A stretch of 64,000 nt of DNA from Tolypothrix sp. PCC 7910 (GTDB taxonomy: Bacteria > Cyanobacteriota > Cyanobacteriia > Cyanobacteriales > Nostocaceae): the NCBI RefSeq assembly GCF_011769525.1, contig NZ_CP050440.1, positions 2,419,501 through 2,483,500 of the forward strand, read 5' to 3'. The notes below the pieces were generated by a model, which searched no databases, was not told the origin of the DNA, and worked only from the letters and a program-made list of their open reading frames with translations. The position numbers and the translations under genes were made by a program. Below are positions 19,628-29,080 of this stretch, in pieces (positions within the stretch are counted from its first letter, which is position 1; each line of letters begins with the position of its first letter).

Positions 19628-19640
19628 GATAATGATTATC
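19628..19640. promoter_or_regulatory. Zur-type operator
   Basis: GATAATGATTATC is a perfect 6-1-6 palindrome. It matches the core of the zinc-uptake-regulator boxes described in Anabaena (a TGATAATNATTATCA-like sequence) and ends 20 bases before the ATG of the COG0523 gene. In that position a zinc-loaded Zur dimer would block initiation, giving induction under zinc starvation. The outermost pair (A/A) departs from the ideal T/A. Confidence 0.75.
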
Positions 19641-19660
19641 ACTACAATTACTTTGAGATT

Positions 19661-20632
19661 ATGATCTCTGCTGAAACATCTAATTCTGTACCTGTAACCG
19701 TTTTAACTGGCTACCTCGGTGCAGGTAAAACCACCTTACTAAATCACATCCTCACCTACGAACACGGTAAAAAAGTCGCCGTCATCGTTAATGAATTTGG
19801 GGAAGTCGGCATTGATAATCAATTGGTTATCGATGCCGATGAAGAAATTTTTGAAATGAATAACGGCTGTATTTGTTGCACAGTTCGAGGCGACTTAATT
19901 CGCATCATTGGCAACTTGATGAAGCGGCGTGATAAGTTTGACCATTTAGTAATTGAAACTACAGGTTTAGCTGACCCTGCGCCAGTAATTCAAACCTTCT
20001 TTGTCGATGAAGATATGCAAAGCCAACTGGCTTTAGATGCAGTAGTGACAGTTGTTGATGCCAAGCATATCTGGCAGCATTGGGAAGCAGACGAAGCCCA
20101 AGAACAGATTGCTTTTGCCGACGTAATTTTATTAAATAAAACTGATTTAGTCACACCCGATGTTCTCGAAGAACTAGAAAGACGGATTCGGGGTATGAAT
20201 GCACTAGCAAAAATCTACCGTACCCGCAATTCGGAATTATCAATGGATGCCCTATTGGGTGTCAATGCCTTTGATTTAAATCGCGCTTTAGAAATAGATC
20301 CTAACTTTTTAGGTGAAGATGCCCACGTACATGACGAAACAGTTTATTCTGTAGCTTTGGTAGAACAAGGCGCAATCGATGGGCAAAAATTAAACAATTG
20401 GATGACCGAGTTACTACGTACTCAAGGCCCCGATATTTTCCGCATGAAAGGCATTTTAAATATTGCTGGGGAAGAAAATCGCTTTGTCTTCCAAGGTGTG
20501 CATATGATATTTGATGGCAGACCCGATCGCCCTTGGAAACCCAACGAAACCCCCAAAAATGAACTAGTTTTCATCGGTCGCAATCTTGACGAAGCCAAAC
20601 TCAAACAAGATTTCTTAGCCTGTTTAGTTTGA
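19661..20632 (+). CDS. COG0523-family zinc metallochaperone GTPase
   Basis: A 323-residue G3E-family GTPase of the CobW/COG0523 group. Walker A is G17-Y-L-G-A-G-K-T24, the metal-binding signature is G69-C-I-C-C73, and N-K-T-D for guanine recognition follows. A CobW C-terminal domain occupies about 230-323. Zinc-linked members deliver Zn(II) to essential enzymes when zinc is scarce. The Zur-type palindrome just upstream places this one in the zinc subgroup rather than cobalamin or nitrile-hydratase roles. There is no long His-rich loop, only a short D-A-H-V-H-D-E. The WD40 gene follows after 143 bases of repeats and may be cotranscribed. Confidence 0.9.
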   Translation: MISAETSNSVPVTVLTGYLGAGKTTLLNHILTYEHGKKVAVIVNEFGEVGIDNQLVIDADEEIFEMNNGCICCTVRGDLIRIIGNLMKRRDKFDHLVIETTGLADPAPVIQTFFVDEDMQSQLALDAVVTVVDAKHIWQHWEADEAQEQIAFADVILLNKTDLVTPDVLEELERRIRGMNALAKIYRTRNSELSMDALLGVNAFDLNRALEIDPNFLGEDAHVHDETVYSVALVEQGAIDGQKLNNWMTELLRTQGPDIFRMKGILNIAGEENRFVFQGVHMIFDGRPDRPWKPNETPKNELVFIGRNLDEAKLKQDFLACLV

Positions 20633-20775
20633 AAATATGGGTATAGGGCATGGGGCATGGGGCCTAGGATATTTGGTAATGGGTAATTGGTAATTGGTAA
20701 TTTTCCTTTCCCCCTTTCCCCCTTCCCCTTTACCCCTTTCCCTTTCCCCAATCCCCAATCCCCAACCCCCAACCT
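20633..20775. repeat. Heptamer-type short tandem repeats
   Basis: The spacer is made of low-complexity units: GGGCATG runs, then three TGGTAAT units, then pyrimidine-rich CCCCTTT/CCCCAAT units running almost to the next ATG. This is the short tandemly repeated repetitive DNA typical of Nostoc relatives. It displaces any obvious ribosome-binding site of the WD40 gene. Confidence 0.85.
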
Positions 20776-21819
20776 ATGAACCCCATAACCAGCAAAACTC
20801 AGGAATTTGAAGAATACTCTTCAGGATTACTTGCAGATTATATTACAGCGATCGCTTGGTCGCCTGATGGCAACAACTTAGCGGCAACTTCTGCTGCTGG
20901 GGAGGTGATACTGTGGAATGATGCCGATTTAATCACCTTGCAAGCTGCGAATGGTAAATCAGCAGACTGCATCGCCTTTTCTCCAGATGGCAAGTTTTTA
21001 GCTATTGGCGGACAGGATGGACAGGTAAAAATTTGGCAAGGTGACGAATTAATTACCACCTTGAAAAATGCCCCCGCCTGGGTTGATAAACTAGCTTGGA
21101 ACCACACTAGTAACCAACTAGCGTTTAGTTTGGGGCGTTATGTACAAGTTTGGGATGCAGAGACTAATGATATTATGGTCACCCTAAATTTTGATAACTC
21201 ATCAGTCTTAGGGATTGACTGGCGCAAGGATGGGCAATACTTAGCCATTAGCGGTTATCAGGGAGTCAAAATTTGGCAAACTCAAGACTGGGATGATGAA
21301 CCATATATTTTATCTATGCCTACTGTCAGCGTAGCTATGGCATGGTCACCCGATAGCAAATTCCTCGCTTCTGGCAATATGGATCGCAGCGTCACCGTTT
21401 TGGAGTGGGGTAACCCTGACCCTTGGGTAATGCGCGGCTTTCCTGGTAAAATTCGTCAATTAGCATGGTCAGAAGCTACCACTCAATTAGGCGCGCCAAT
21501 ATTAGCATCCTCCAGCGTCGAAGGTATTGTAGTGTGGGAAAAGCTAGAAGATGATTCTCTCGGCTGGGAAGCACGAGTTTTAACTAATCATGTAGAAGTA
21601 ATATGTGCGATCGCATTTGCACCAAAAAGCTTTCTCCTCGCTTCTGCTGCTGCTGACGGCTGGCTGTGTATATGGGACAAAGCCCAAGAAGTCAGTCAAA
21701 TTCTTACAGGAGTATCAGCAGGATTTTCTTGCCTAGCTTGGCATCCCCAAGGTAATTATCTGGCAGCAGGTGGCGAACAAGGAGAATTATTGATTTGGTC
21801 AAGAGTATTGCCTGATTGA
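20776..21819 (+). CDS. WD40 beta-propeller protein
   Basis: A 347-residue protein made almost wholly of WD-type repeats. At least seven blades are seen through recurring patterns such as I-A-W-S-P-D-G, S-A-A-G-E-V-I-L-W, I-A-F-S-P-D-G-K-F-L-A-I-G-G-x-D-G-x-V-K-I-W and L-A-S-A-A-A-D-G-W-L-C-I-W. There is no signal peptide, kinase or effector domain, so it is probably a cytosolic interaction platform forming one seven-bladed propeller. It lies after the zinc GTPase gene on the same strand; a shared Zur-controlled transcript is possible but unproven. No partner can be named. Confidence 0.85.
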   Translation: MNPITSKTQEFEEYSSGLLADYITAIAWSPDGNNLAATSAAGEVILWNDADLITLQAANGKSADCIAFSPDGKFLAIGGQDGQVKIWQGDELITTLKNAPAWVDKLAWNHTSNQLAFSLGRYVQVWDAETNDIMVTLNFDNSSVLGIDWRKDGQYLAISGYQGVKIWQTQDWDDEPYILSMPTVSVAMAWSPDSKFLASGNMDRSVTVLEWGNPDPWVMRGFPGKIRQLAWSEATTQLGAPILASSSVEGIVVWEKLEDDSLGWEARVLTNHVEVICAIAFAPKSFLLASAAADGWLCIWDKAQEVSQILTGVSAGFSCLAWHPQGNYLAAGGEQGELLIWSRVLPD

Positions 21820-22102
21820 CCATTTCGGTATAAATTAAGTAATACAAAACAATAACATACTTAAGTGTTGGTATTAGCACATCCAGGCTAATGTAGTGTA
21901 GCGATAAGAATCTATCTTATCCAAGGTTCATTTCATAATTGTATTACTATCAAGCCTGTCCCAGCAGGTTTAATTTGTATAAGCAAAGACTTTGGCTTTT
22001 ATGCTGAAATCTAGGCAACAATTGAGAAATTTACCAGTCATTGATTGTAGTAATCTCAGTTTAACTATTCTCTATCAAAAACTAGTCTGTATTTGCGAAT
22101 TT

Positions 22103-22375
22103 ATGAACCTACTCAAATTGATGTTGCTTGCCTTGCCTGTTTTTCTAGCCTCTATTCTGTGGGTAACTAATCCAGCACAAGCATCTAGTCTACAATCTGC
22201 ACCTACTACACAAACCACCCTAGTAGTATCTGCACAACCCAGTTCTGAATTAGTAGCTCCCAAAGTAACTCCAGCATCTCATAAAATTCTCGATCAAGCT
22301 GGTTGCAGTTGTGCTAGTTGCACTCAGTCTAAATTTGATTTATTACAAGGAAAGCTACCATCTATCGGTATTTAA
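22103..22375 (+). CDS. Small secreted protein with C-terminal CSCASC motif
   Basis: A 90-residue protein with a classical signal peptide (M-N-L-L-K, hydrophobic to about residue 20, cleavage near A-Q-A-S), a Thr/Ser/Pro-rich spacer and a C-terminal module G-C-S-C-A-S-C followed by L-L-Q-G-K-L-P. The three clustered cysteines could bind metal or form disulfides. An upstream frame would extend it by 37 residues, but the signal peptide starts at the ATG at 22103. I do not recognise a named family; similar Cys-tailed small proteins occur in cyanobacteria. Function unknown. Confidence 0.65.
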   Translation: MNLLKLMLLALPVFLASILWVTNPAQASSLQSAPTTQTTLVVSAQPSSELVAPKVTPASHKILDQAGCSCASCTQSKFDLLQGKLPSIGI

Positions 22376-22399
22376 TAAATTCATTTTTATAGTATTTAA

Positions 22400-22450
22400 T
22401 TGTAGTAAGTAATAGGTGTTCAACACCAAACTCCTTACTACAATTTTTTT
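22400..22450 (+). terminator. Rho-independent terminator
   Basis: An outer 10-bp stem (22400-22409 with 22434-22443) encloses an inner GGTGTT/AACACC hairpin and is followed by seven T. It serves the small secreted protein gene and stands against the convergent helicase gene. Confidence 0.75.
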
Positions 22451-22454
22451 TAAC

Positions 22455-24623
22455 TTACCATTGTGCAACTTGCTGCTTTAATTCTTCAATATCTAAATAA
22501 TCATTAATAAAAGCTTTGCGTAATAGCGGGTAAGGGATAAATTTATCATATTTTTGCAGTTCTGGTGCTTCTGCTTCACTGACTAAATATTCTGGTATAA
22601 TTCTTTCTTCTGTTAATGCAGCAATTTCTTTAGCCAAATATTGAAATTTATCCTTTCCTAATTTTAGTGTCAGATAATAAGGGTTTACTCCACCAATACT
22701 TTTAATTTCTAAAGATTCTCGACAGCAGCAATTCAGCCATCTTTCTAATGTGCGGTAAGCTAAAGTTCCCATCCAAGGGAATATACAACACTTACCTTTT
22801 TCTAATAACAATATATTCTGTTTATCTAAACCAGCTTTTCTAAATAATTCCCGAGTGCTTTGCAAAGCTTGCAAAGCGTTAGTTTGTAAGTAACTATATT
22901 CTAAATCTTCTAACAATACTTGCCGCATTCTTTGCAAAACTTTGGTATGGATAATCCCACTACCACCACGCCAATAAATGCTGGCTTTACCTTCTACTGG
23001 CTTAGCGGTAATTACCCTTTTTTTGAAGTCAATTTCTACTACTTCCCAAGTTCTCCCCGCTAAAGCAAATTGATTACCCACAGGAGGCGGCTTTAAAATA
23101 CTACCAATTTCTGTTCCCCCTTGCTTCACAGTATATTCTTGACTATCAGCAAAGACGGCGTAAAATTGAAACTTGTTTACAATCTTTTCACCAGATAACC
23201 CAATAATTAATTTACCCGTTTCCGTTTTATGAATATGGTCAATATCAATTAAATAGCGTAGCAGTAATTTAAAATCTTCTGGAGAAATTTCTGCAAATGG
23301 TGGTAGGCTGAAAATCTGTTTAGCTAAAGCCGCAGGTGAAAGTTCGCCTGTTGCTACTAAAATACTCATTGTTTGGTGATAGAGCAAACTTAAAGGGTAT
23401 TTCACAGGCTTGATTGGTTCAATCCAACGTTCTTCTAAATAAAGTTGGATAATCGCAATACATTGCAGCAATTGCCAAGGAATTTGTTCTGGGAGAGATG
23501 CTTCTAATAAAGGTTGAGTTTCTGCACAAACAAAGCGCATATCCGCAGCTTCACCTCTTCTCCCAGTACGTCCTAAACGTTGTAAAAAACTAGCTACAGA
23601 TAAGGGTGAATCTAACTGAATGACTCTTTCTAAATGACCAATATCTATACCTAATTCTAGAGTGAGAGTAGCAGCCGTAACTGCTGGATTATGCGGCTCG
23701 CGCATCGCATTTTCAGCTTGTTGTCGCAAACTAGCTGATATACTACCGTGATGTACATGATAAATGTCTGGTGATGTTTGTTCGACAGCAATTCGCCGTA
23801 AAGACGCAATGACAGATTCCGTTTGCGTACGATTGTTTGCAAAAATTAGGCACTTGCGAGATTTACTCAGATTAAATAAATATCTATCGTATGGAGTTAC
23901 TTCTATTTCATCAACTTCATCGTTAAGATAAAAATGTTCTACAGCTAGTTTAATTTGGCGTTTTCCTACCTCAATTTTTGGCGTAATTACCAAATTTTCT
24001 GTTCCCGAACGTAACCAATCTTCTGCCATTGAGTAATCACCAAGTGTGGCTGATAAACCAATTCTTCGGGGTTGTGTTTGTGTGATATTTGCTAAACGCT
24101 GCAATTGACAAATAATTTGACAACCGCGTTCCGAACCCATGAAAGCGTGAATTTCATCAATCACCACAAACCGTAAATCACCAAATAAGCGAGTTAATTC
24201 ATGGTGTTTATTCACTAATAAGCTTTCTAATGATTCCGGTGTAATTTGCAGAATACCTTTAGGGTTCTTTAAAAGCTTATTTTTATGGCTTTGACTCACA
24301 TCACCATGCCAATGCCATACTGGGATATCAGCTGCTTTGAGCAAGCCATTGAGACGCTCAAATTGGTCATTAATTAAGGCTTTGATAGGGCCAATATATA
24401 ATGCACCTATTGTATTTGAGGGTTTTTCATGTAATTGAGTTACTACAGGTAAAAACGCCGCCTCTGTTTTCCCTGCAGCTGTTGCAGCGGCCACTAGCAA
24501 ATGAGCATCAGTATCAAAGATCACTTTACAAGCAGCAATTTGTGCTGGACGTAATTCAGTCCAATTATGCTCATAAATATATTCTTGAATAAACGGTGCC
24601 AGGCGATTAAAAATATCGCTCAT
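22455..24623 (-). CDS. Lhr-like superfamily 2 DEAD/DEAH helicase
   Basis: A 722-residue helicase. Motif Q/I: R-P-A-Q-I-A-A-C and A-A-A-T-A-A-G-K-T-E-A; motif II D-E-I-H; motif III S-A-T; motif VI L-Q-R-L-G-R-T-G-R-R-G. A winged-helix and beta region follows from about 440, as in Lhr-type DNA repair helicases. It is about half the length of full Lhr and lacks the long Lhr C-terminus, matching the Lhr-core form. It should translocate 3'-to-5' on DNA or RNA-DNA hybrids. No nuclease or defence gene adjoins it, so a housekeeping or repair role is assumed. Confidence 0.85.
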   Translation of the reverse strand: MSDIFNRLAPFIQEYIYEHNWTELRPAQIAACKVIFDTDAHLLVAAATAAGKTEAAFLPVVTQLHEKPSNTIGALYIGPIKALINDQFERLNGLLKAADIPVWHWHGDVSQSHKNKLLKNPKGILQITPESLESLLVNKHHELTRLFGDLRFVVIDEIHAFMGSERGCQIICQLQRLANITQTQPRRIGLSATLGDYSMAEDWLRSGTENLVITPKIEVGKRQIKLAVEHFYLNDEVDEIEVTPYDRYLFNLSKSRKCLIFANNRTQTESVIASLRRIAVEQTSPDIYHVHHGSISASLRQQAENAMREPHNPAVTAATLTLELGIDIGHLERVIQLDSPLSVASFLQRLGRTGRRGEAADMRFVCAETQPLLEASLPEQIPWQLLQCIAIIQLYLEERWIEPIKPVKYPLSLLYHQTMSILVATGELSPAALAKQIFSLPPFAEISPEDFKLLLRYLIDIDHIHKTETGKLIIGLSGEKIVNKFQFYAVFADSQEYTVKQGGTEIGSILKPPPVGNQFALAGRTWEVVEIDFKKRVITAKPVEGKASIYWRGGSGIIHTKVLQRMRQVLLEDLEYSYLQTNALQALQSTRELFRKAGLDKQNILLLEKGKCCIFPWMGTLAYRTLERWLNCCCRESLEIKSIGGVNPYYLTLKLGKDKFQYLAKEIAALTEERIIPEYLVSEAEAPELQKYDKFIPYPLLRKAFINDYLDIEELKQQVAQW

Positions 24624-24776
24624 AGGATATTTTGTTACAAAAGTTGTTCAGCATTATATAGCAGTTGTAATAAGTTATGAAAAGCAAAATTCCCAGCTTC
24701 ATCAAGAAACTGGGAATCCTACGTTTTGTTAAAAAAAATTAATTAGAAAAATTCTCAATAATTTTGATAAAATTTA

Positions 24777-24801
24777 GTGACTGTCAGCTTTTAACAGTCA
24801 C
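24777..24801 (-). terminator. Hairpin downstream of pstB
   Basis: An 8-bp stem (GTGACTGT with ACAGTCAC) lies about 95 bases past the pstB stop. On the minus strand it is followed by an AT-rich stretch with TTTT. A second ATTCCCAG/CTGGGAAT hairpin (24689-24717) may back it up. Confidence 0.45.
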
Positions 24802-24894
24802 ACTTGCGCTTTATCCAATTTAATGGGAATTACTAGAGTAACGTTTACATAAATGCAAACCTCTCATGATTGCGCTTAGCCATATATCTACTAA

Positions 24895-25701
24895 TTAACC
24901 GAATCTGCCGCTGACATAATCTTTGGTATCTTGCTGCTGCGGATTGTTGAAAATTAATTCGGTCGCGTCATATTCTACTAAGTAGCCGCTACGACCGCCT
25001 TTGTCTGACTGTTGCACATTGAAAAAGGCAGTTTTATCAGAAACTCGTGCAGCTTGTTGCATGTTGTGAGTCACGATCACAATAGTATATTTCTCTTTGA
25101 GCTCGTGAATCAGTTCTTCAACCCGCAGCGTAGAGATAGGGTCAAGGGCAGAACAAGGTTCATCCATTAAAATAATTTCAGGTTGTACTGCGATCGCTCT
25201 GGCAATACATAAGCGCTGTTGTTGTCCACCAGATAAAGCAAAAGCACTTTGGCGTAGCTTGTCTTTAACTTCATCCCATAGAGCTGCTTGTTTAAGGCTG
25301 CGCTCTACTAACTCATCCATATTACCTTTGTAGCCGTTAATTCTTGCGCCAAAAGCAATATTGTCGTAAATAGATTTAGGAAATGGATTTGGTCTTTGAA
25401 ATACCATCCCAATCCGCCGCCGTACCTCTACTGGATCGATGTCGGGTGCATACAGGTTTTTATCGTAATAATAAACTTTGCCTTCTGCTCGGAAGGATTC
25501 AATTAGGTCATTGAGACGGTTGTAACATCTCAGCAATGTACTTTTACCACAACCAGATGGGCCGATAAATGCTGTAACCCGGTTTTTGGGGATATCTAGC
25601 CAAATATCCCGCACAGCTAAAAAGTTGCCGTAATAAATGTTCAGATTCTCTGTACGTAAAACGGTGTCAGTACCATTAACTGTGCTAATGTTAGTAGCCA
25701 T
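24895..25701 (-). CDS. pstB: Phosphate ABC transporter ATP-binding protein PstB
   Basis: A 268-residue ABC ATPase that powers high-affinity phosphate import. Walker [10 protein letters not shown], signature [13 protein letters not shown] and Walker [13 protein letters not shown] are all intact. PstB hallmarks include C-Y-N-R-L-N-D-L after Walker A and V-F-Q-R-P-N-P-F-P in the Q-loop. It is last in the minus-strand order pstS-pstC-pstA-pstB, 55 bases after pstA. No phoU follows in the window. Confidence 0.97.
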   Translation of the reverse strand: MATNISTVNGTDTVLRTENLNIYYGNFLAVRDIWLDIPKNRVTAFIGPSGCGKSTLLRCYNRLNDLIESFRAEGKVYYYDKNLYAPDIDPVEVRRRIGMVFQRPNPFPKSIYDNIAFGARINGYKGNMDELVERSLKQAALWDEVKDKLRQSAFALSGGQQQRLCIARAIAVQPEIILMDEPCSALDPISTLRVEELIHELKEKYTIVIVTHNMQQAARVSDKTAFFNVQQSDKGGRSGYLVEYDATELIFNNPQQQDTKDYVSGRFG

Positions 25702-25756
25702 AAAATAGTCTAGTGTAAGTTTGAGGGAATATTGTGCCCTAAAGATTCAGCTTGTC

Positions 25757-26638
25757 CTAAGCTTTTTGGCGAGTTGCCCAACGTGCGATGATGCTGGTAA
25801 TCAGCACCATCAACACTAAAATTAGCGACGCTGCCCAAGCTAGTGACTGTAAATTTTTAAACGGAGTAATTGCAAAGTTATAAACCAACACAGCAAGCGA
25901 TGCTGTTGGTTGGAATAAGCTAGTAGGCCAAAATTGTGAGAACAACGCCGTAAATAATAATGGAGCAGTTTCTCCTGCTGCTCTTGCGATCGCTAGTGTG
26001 ATTCCAGTGACAATTGCTGGTAATGCTGCTGGCAATACGACTTGTGCTACCGTTTGAAATTTCGTAGCGCCTAAGCCTAAAGATGCTTGTCGTAAATCTT
26101 GTGAGACCAATTGCAATGCTTCATCAGTGGTACGCACAATAATTGGCAACATCAAAATTGCTAAAGCAAAACCACCACCTATAGCTGAGTAAGAACCCAA
26201 GTTGAGCTTTACTAAGGTTAAAACTACAATTCCATAGGCAAAGACCCCAGCAATAATTGAGGGCACACCACTCAGAATATTTGTAGCAAACCGTACAACT
26301 CTCGCAATTTTACCCGAACTAAATTCTGTTAAATAAATTGCTGCCAAAACCCCAAAGGGTATACTAATCAAGGCACCAATCCCGACCATCAGCAGCGTAC
26401 CTAAAATCGCATTACCAAAACCACCTCCCTTTCTTAGAGGTGCTGGGGGTAATTCTGTAAATATGCTGGGACTGAGACTGCTAAAGCCTTGAATCAGCAC
26501 ATACGAAAGCACTGCCAACAAAGGTAAAAGCGCCAATGCCCCACATATAAATGCAACAACGGTCATCCCTGTATTAAACAGTGTCCGCTTAGACATGGGG
26601 GCGCGTGTTAAGCTGCTTTCCGGATAACTAGTAGTCAT
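25757..26638 (-). CDS. pstA: Phosphate ABC transporter permease PstA
   Basis: A 293-residue inner-membrane permease with about six helices. The EAA loop that contacts PstB reads D-L-R-Q-A-S-L-G-L-G-A-T-K-F-Q-T. The N-terminal helix and first periplasmic loop (with L-P-P-A-P-L-R-K-G-G-G) are typical of PstA. It forms the channel with PstC. The pstC stop lies only 19 bases upstream, so the genes are cotranscribed. Confidence 0.96.
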   Translation of the reverse strand: MTTSYPESSLTRAPMSKRTLFNTGMTVVAFICGALALLPLLAVLSYVLIQGFSSLSPSIFTELPPAPLRKGGGFGNAILGTLLMVGIGALISIPFGVLAAIYLTEFSSGKIARVVRFATNILSGVPSIIAGVFAYGIVVLTLVKLNLGSYSAIGGGFALAILMLPIIVRTTDEALQLVSQDLRQASLGLGATKFQTVAQVVLPAALPAIVTGITLAIARAAGETAPLLFTALFSQFWPTSLFQPTASLAVLVYNFAITPFKNLQSLAWAASLILVLMVLITSIIARWATRQKA

Positions 26639-26657
26639 AATTTAACCTACAACCACC

Positions 26658-27608
26658 CTAAATTCGCTTCATACGAAGAACAATTAACTCGGCAAAAATA
26701 TTGACTATCAGTGTTAATACAAAAAGAACTAAAGCAGCATACATCAAAGCTGCCACCTGCAAACCACTAGCCTCCGAAAATTGATTGGCTAGTAAGGAAG
26801 AAATTGTATTGGCTGGTGCTAACAGTGAAAGACTAATGTTATTGGAGTTCCCAATTAACATTGTTACCGCCATTGTTTCTCCCATCGCCCGACCCAGCGC
26901 CAACATCACAGCACTGACGATACCTGAAAAAGCCGCAGGAATCAAAACTTGAAAAATTGTTTCCCAACGGGTTGCACCCAGCCCTATAGCTGCTTGACGC
27001 AAACTAGGAGGTATGGAAATCAAGGCATCACGAGATATAGCTGTGATGATGGGCAAAGTCATGATTGCTAAAATTACTCCAGCTGGCAACATTCCAGGGC
27101 CAGAGGGAGGAGTACTAAAAATGGGTAAAAAGCCCAAGGAACTATTGAGCCATTTTCCCACATTGGTAATGATTGGGACTAATACAAAAATTCCCCAAAT
27201 GCCGTAAACAACGCTGGGAATCGCAGCGAGCAGTTCAACTAAAAATACTAATACCAAGCGTATTTTTGATGGCAGAAAATTTTCACTGAGTAAAACAGCA
27301 GTACCAACACCAATGGGTACAGCTAACAATAAACCAATAAAAGAACTCACTAAAGTTCCATAAACTTGCGGTAATACTCCATATTGGTTATTAACAGGGT
27401 TCCAAGTGCTCTGTGCTAGAAAGCCAGCACCAAACTCTTGAATGGCAGGCCAAGCACCAATACTAACCTGTATGGTAATCCACAATAAAGTAGCAGCAAT
27501 TCCTAGTGCAAAAATCCGCGTCAGCCAAATAAAGCCCCGATCCAGCGACTTATCTATTTCGGAACGACTTTTAAGAGCTGAAAGCAGATTATGAGTATTT
27601 GTAGCCAT
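26658..27608 (-). CDS. pstC: Phosphate ABC transporter permease PstC
   Basis: A 316-residue permease partner of PstA with about six helices and an EAA loop S-L-R-Q-A-A-I-G-L-G-A-T-R-W-E-T. The G-R-A-M-G-E-T-M-A-V-T segment is a conserved PstC element. I place the start at the ATG at 27608; an in-frame TTG at 27626 would add six residues. It is separated from pstS by 211 bases that contain a stem-loop, in keeping with lower expression of the permeases than of the binding protein. Confidence 0.95.
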   Translation of the reverse strand: MATNTHNLLSALKSRSEIDKSLDRGFIWLTRIFALGIAATLLWITIQVSIGAWPAIQEFGAGFLAQSTWNPVNNQYGVLPQVYGTLVSSFIGLLLAVPIGVGTAVLLSENFLPSKIRLVLVFLVELLAAIPSVVYGIWGIFVLVPIITNVGKWLNSSLGFLPIFSTPPSGPGMLPAGVILAIMTLPIITAISRDALISIPPSLRQAAIGLGATRWETIFQVLIPAAFSGIVSAVMLALGRAMGETMAVTMLIGNSNNISLSLLAPANTISSLLANQFSEASGLQVAALMYAALVLFVLTLIVNIFAELIVLRMKRI

Positions 27609-27749
27609 GAATACTGACTTTAACAATATAGATCGAGAAAAATGTGGGAGAGAACCAGATTAAGTAAGATTGTCGCCAATTAATCCCATTTGACTCAAAA
27701 TCAGGATTAAGTTTTGGGGAGCGCCAAGTAAGCGACAAGTCTATTAATT

Positions 27750-27776
27750 TATTAGTCAATTTAATCTTGACTAATA
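27750..27776 (-). terminator. Intercistronic stem-loop between pstS and pstC
   Basis: A perfect 10-bp stem TATTAGTCAA/TTGACTAATA with a 7-base loop lies about 45 bases past the pstS stop. It could protect the pstS mRNA from 3' decay or partly terminate transcription, favouring PstS over the membrane subunits. A second small hairpin sits at 27798-27813. Confidence 0.55.
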
Positions 27777-27819
27777 GATGCTCCCATAATGTAGCTCTTG
27801 ACTTTCAAGTCAAAAATCG

Positions 27820-28995
27820 CTATTTACTAGCACTGGTATTGCTACCAACAGCAATCTTATAGTCTGGACTGATTTGATCGGCAGCAGTCGCTACCTTAGT
27901 AATCACATTTTGAGGTAAAGGAACATATCCTAGTTCAGTTGCTAACTTTTGCCCATCAGTTAAAGCGTACTCGATCATTGCCTCTACTGCCTTACCTTTG
28001 GCAGCATTATCATACTTCTTGTATGCCAAAATCCAAGTGTAAGTAACGATGGGATAGGAATCCGCACCTTCTGGATCTGTAATAAAAGCCCGCAGATTTT
28101 CTGGTAAAGTTACTGATTCGAGAGTTTTAGATGCAGAGGCATCATTAGGTGTAATAAATTGACCGCCTTTATTTTCTAGAGCCGCAAATTTGAGATTATT
28201 TTGTTTGGCGTAGCCATATTCAATGTAACCAATTGAACCTTGAGTTTGTTGGATTTGGGCAGTCACACCTTCGTTACCCTTAGCACCAACACCTACAGGC
28301 CATTTTACACTTTTACCTTCACCTACTTTAGTCTTCCATTCTGGACTGATAGCACTAAGGTGTTTGGTAAATACGCCTGTTGTACCGCTACCATCTGAAC
28401 GATATATAACTGAAATTGGCTGTTTCGGCAGTTTGGCGTTAGGGTTAGCTTTAGCAATTAAGGGATCATCCCAAGACTTGATTTTACCCAGTAAAATATC
28501 TGTGTAAACTGCTCGTGGGAGTTTGAGTTCTGGAACATCAGGCAAGTTGTAAGCTAGCACAATACTACCAGCAGTTACAGGCAACAAAATTACACCCTTT
28601 TGCACTTTCTGGATTTCATCATCCTTCATGGCAACATCGCTAGCACCAAAGTCTACAGTACCTTTGATAAATTGCTCAACACCAGCACCACTACCAACTG
28701 ATTGATAGTTAACTTGCAAGTTAGGATATTTTTTGTTCAAATCAGTAAACCAACTTGCGTACAAAGGTGCTGGAAAGGAAGCACCAGCTCCAGTCAAGCT
28801 GATATTTCCACCCAGATCCAACTTTTTATCAGAGTTGGAGGCAGTAGTATCTGTAGCAGTACCAGGTGTCTCCTTGGTAGCCGTATTGTCTGGGGTTTGC
28901 TGTCCACCGCAAGCAGCCAGGCTAATTGTCAGTGCTAATACTGAGATATTGGCTACAAAGCGAGTATTTTTTTTTGTGCTTATACGTAAGGACAT
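27820..28995 (-). CDS. pstS: Phosphate-binding lipoprotein PstS
   Basis: A 391-residue periplasmic phosphate receptor. The N-terminus is a lipoprotein signal ending in the lipobox L-A-A-C, followed by a Thr/Asp-rich linker (about 30-60). Binding-site motifs are clear: T-G-A-G-A-S-F-P-A-P, Y-Q-S-V-G-S-G-A-G, F-G-A-S-D and Y-R-S-D-G-S-G-T-T. The ATG at 28995 is preferred over an in-frame TTG nine bases upstream. It is first in the operon and is preceded by a Pho box, so phosphate limitation through the PhoB-type regulator should control it. Confidence 0.96.
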   Translation of the reverse strand: MSLRISTKKNTRFVANISVLALTISLAACGGQQTPDNTATKETPGTATDTTASNSDKKLDLGGNISLTGAGASFPAPLYASWFTDLNKKYPNLQVNYQSVGSGAGVEQFIKGTVDFGASDVAMKDDEIQKVQKGVILLPVTAGSIVLAYNLPDVPELKLPRAVYTDILLGKIKSWDDPLIAKANPNAKLPKQPISVIYRSDGSGTTGVFTKHLSAISPEWKTKVGEGKSVKWPVGVGAKGNEGVTAQIQQTQGSIGYIEYGYAKQNNLKFAALENKGGQFITPNDASASKTLESVTLPENLRAFITDPEGADSYPIVTYTWILAYKKYDNAAKGKAVEAMIEYALTDGQKLATELGYVPLPQNVITKVATAADQISPDYKIAVGSNTSASK

Positions 28996-29048
28996 CGCTG
29001 TCAAATTTTAGTCAACTTCCAAGTGAGCGCTTCTAGGATACCCCTACC

Positions 29049-29080
29049 AGGTAAAATCTAAGGTAAACAAAAGGTTAACA
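29049..29080 (-). promoter_or_regulatory. Pho box upstream of pstS
   Basis: On the minus strand three direct repeats read TTAACCT, TTTACCT and TTTACCT at 11- and 12-base spacing. This is the cyanobacterial PhoB/SphR binding pattern of spaced TTAACC-type octamers. The element ends about 55 bases before the chosen pstS ATG. The rest of 28996-29552 shows no gene. Confidence 0.7.
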
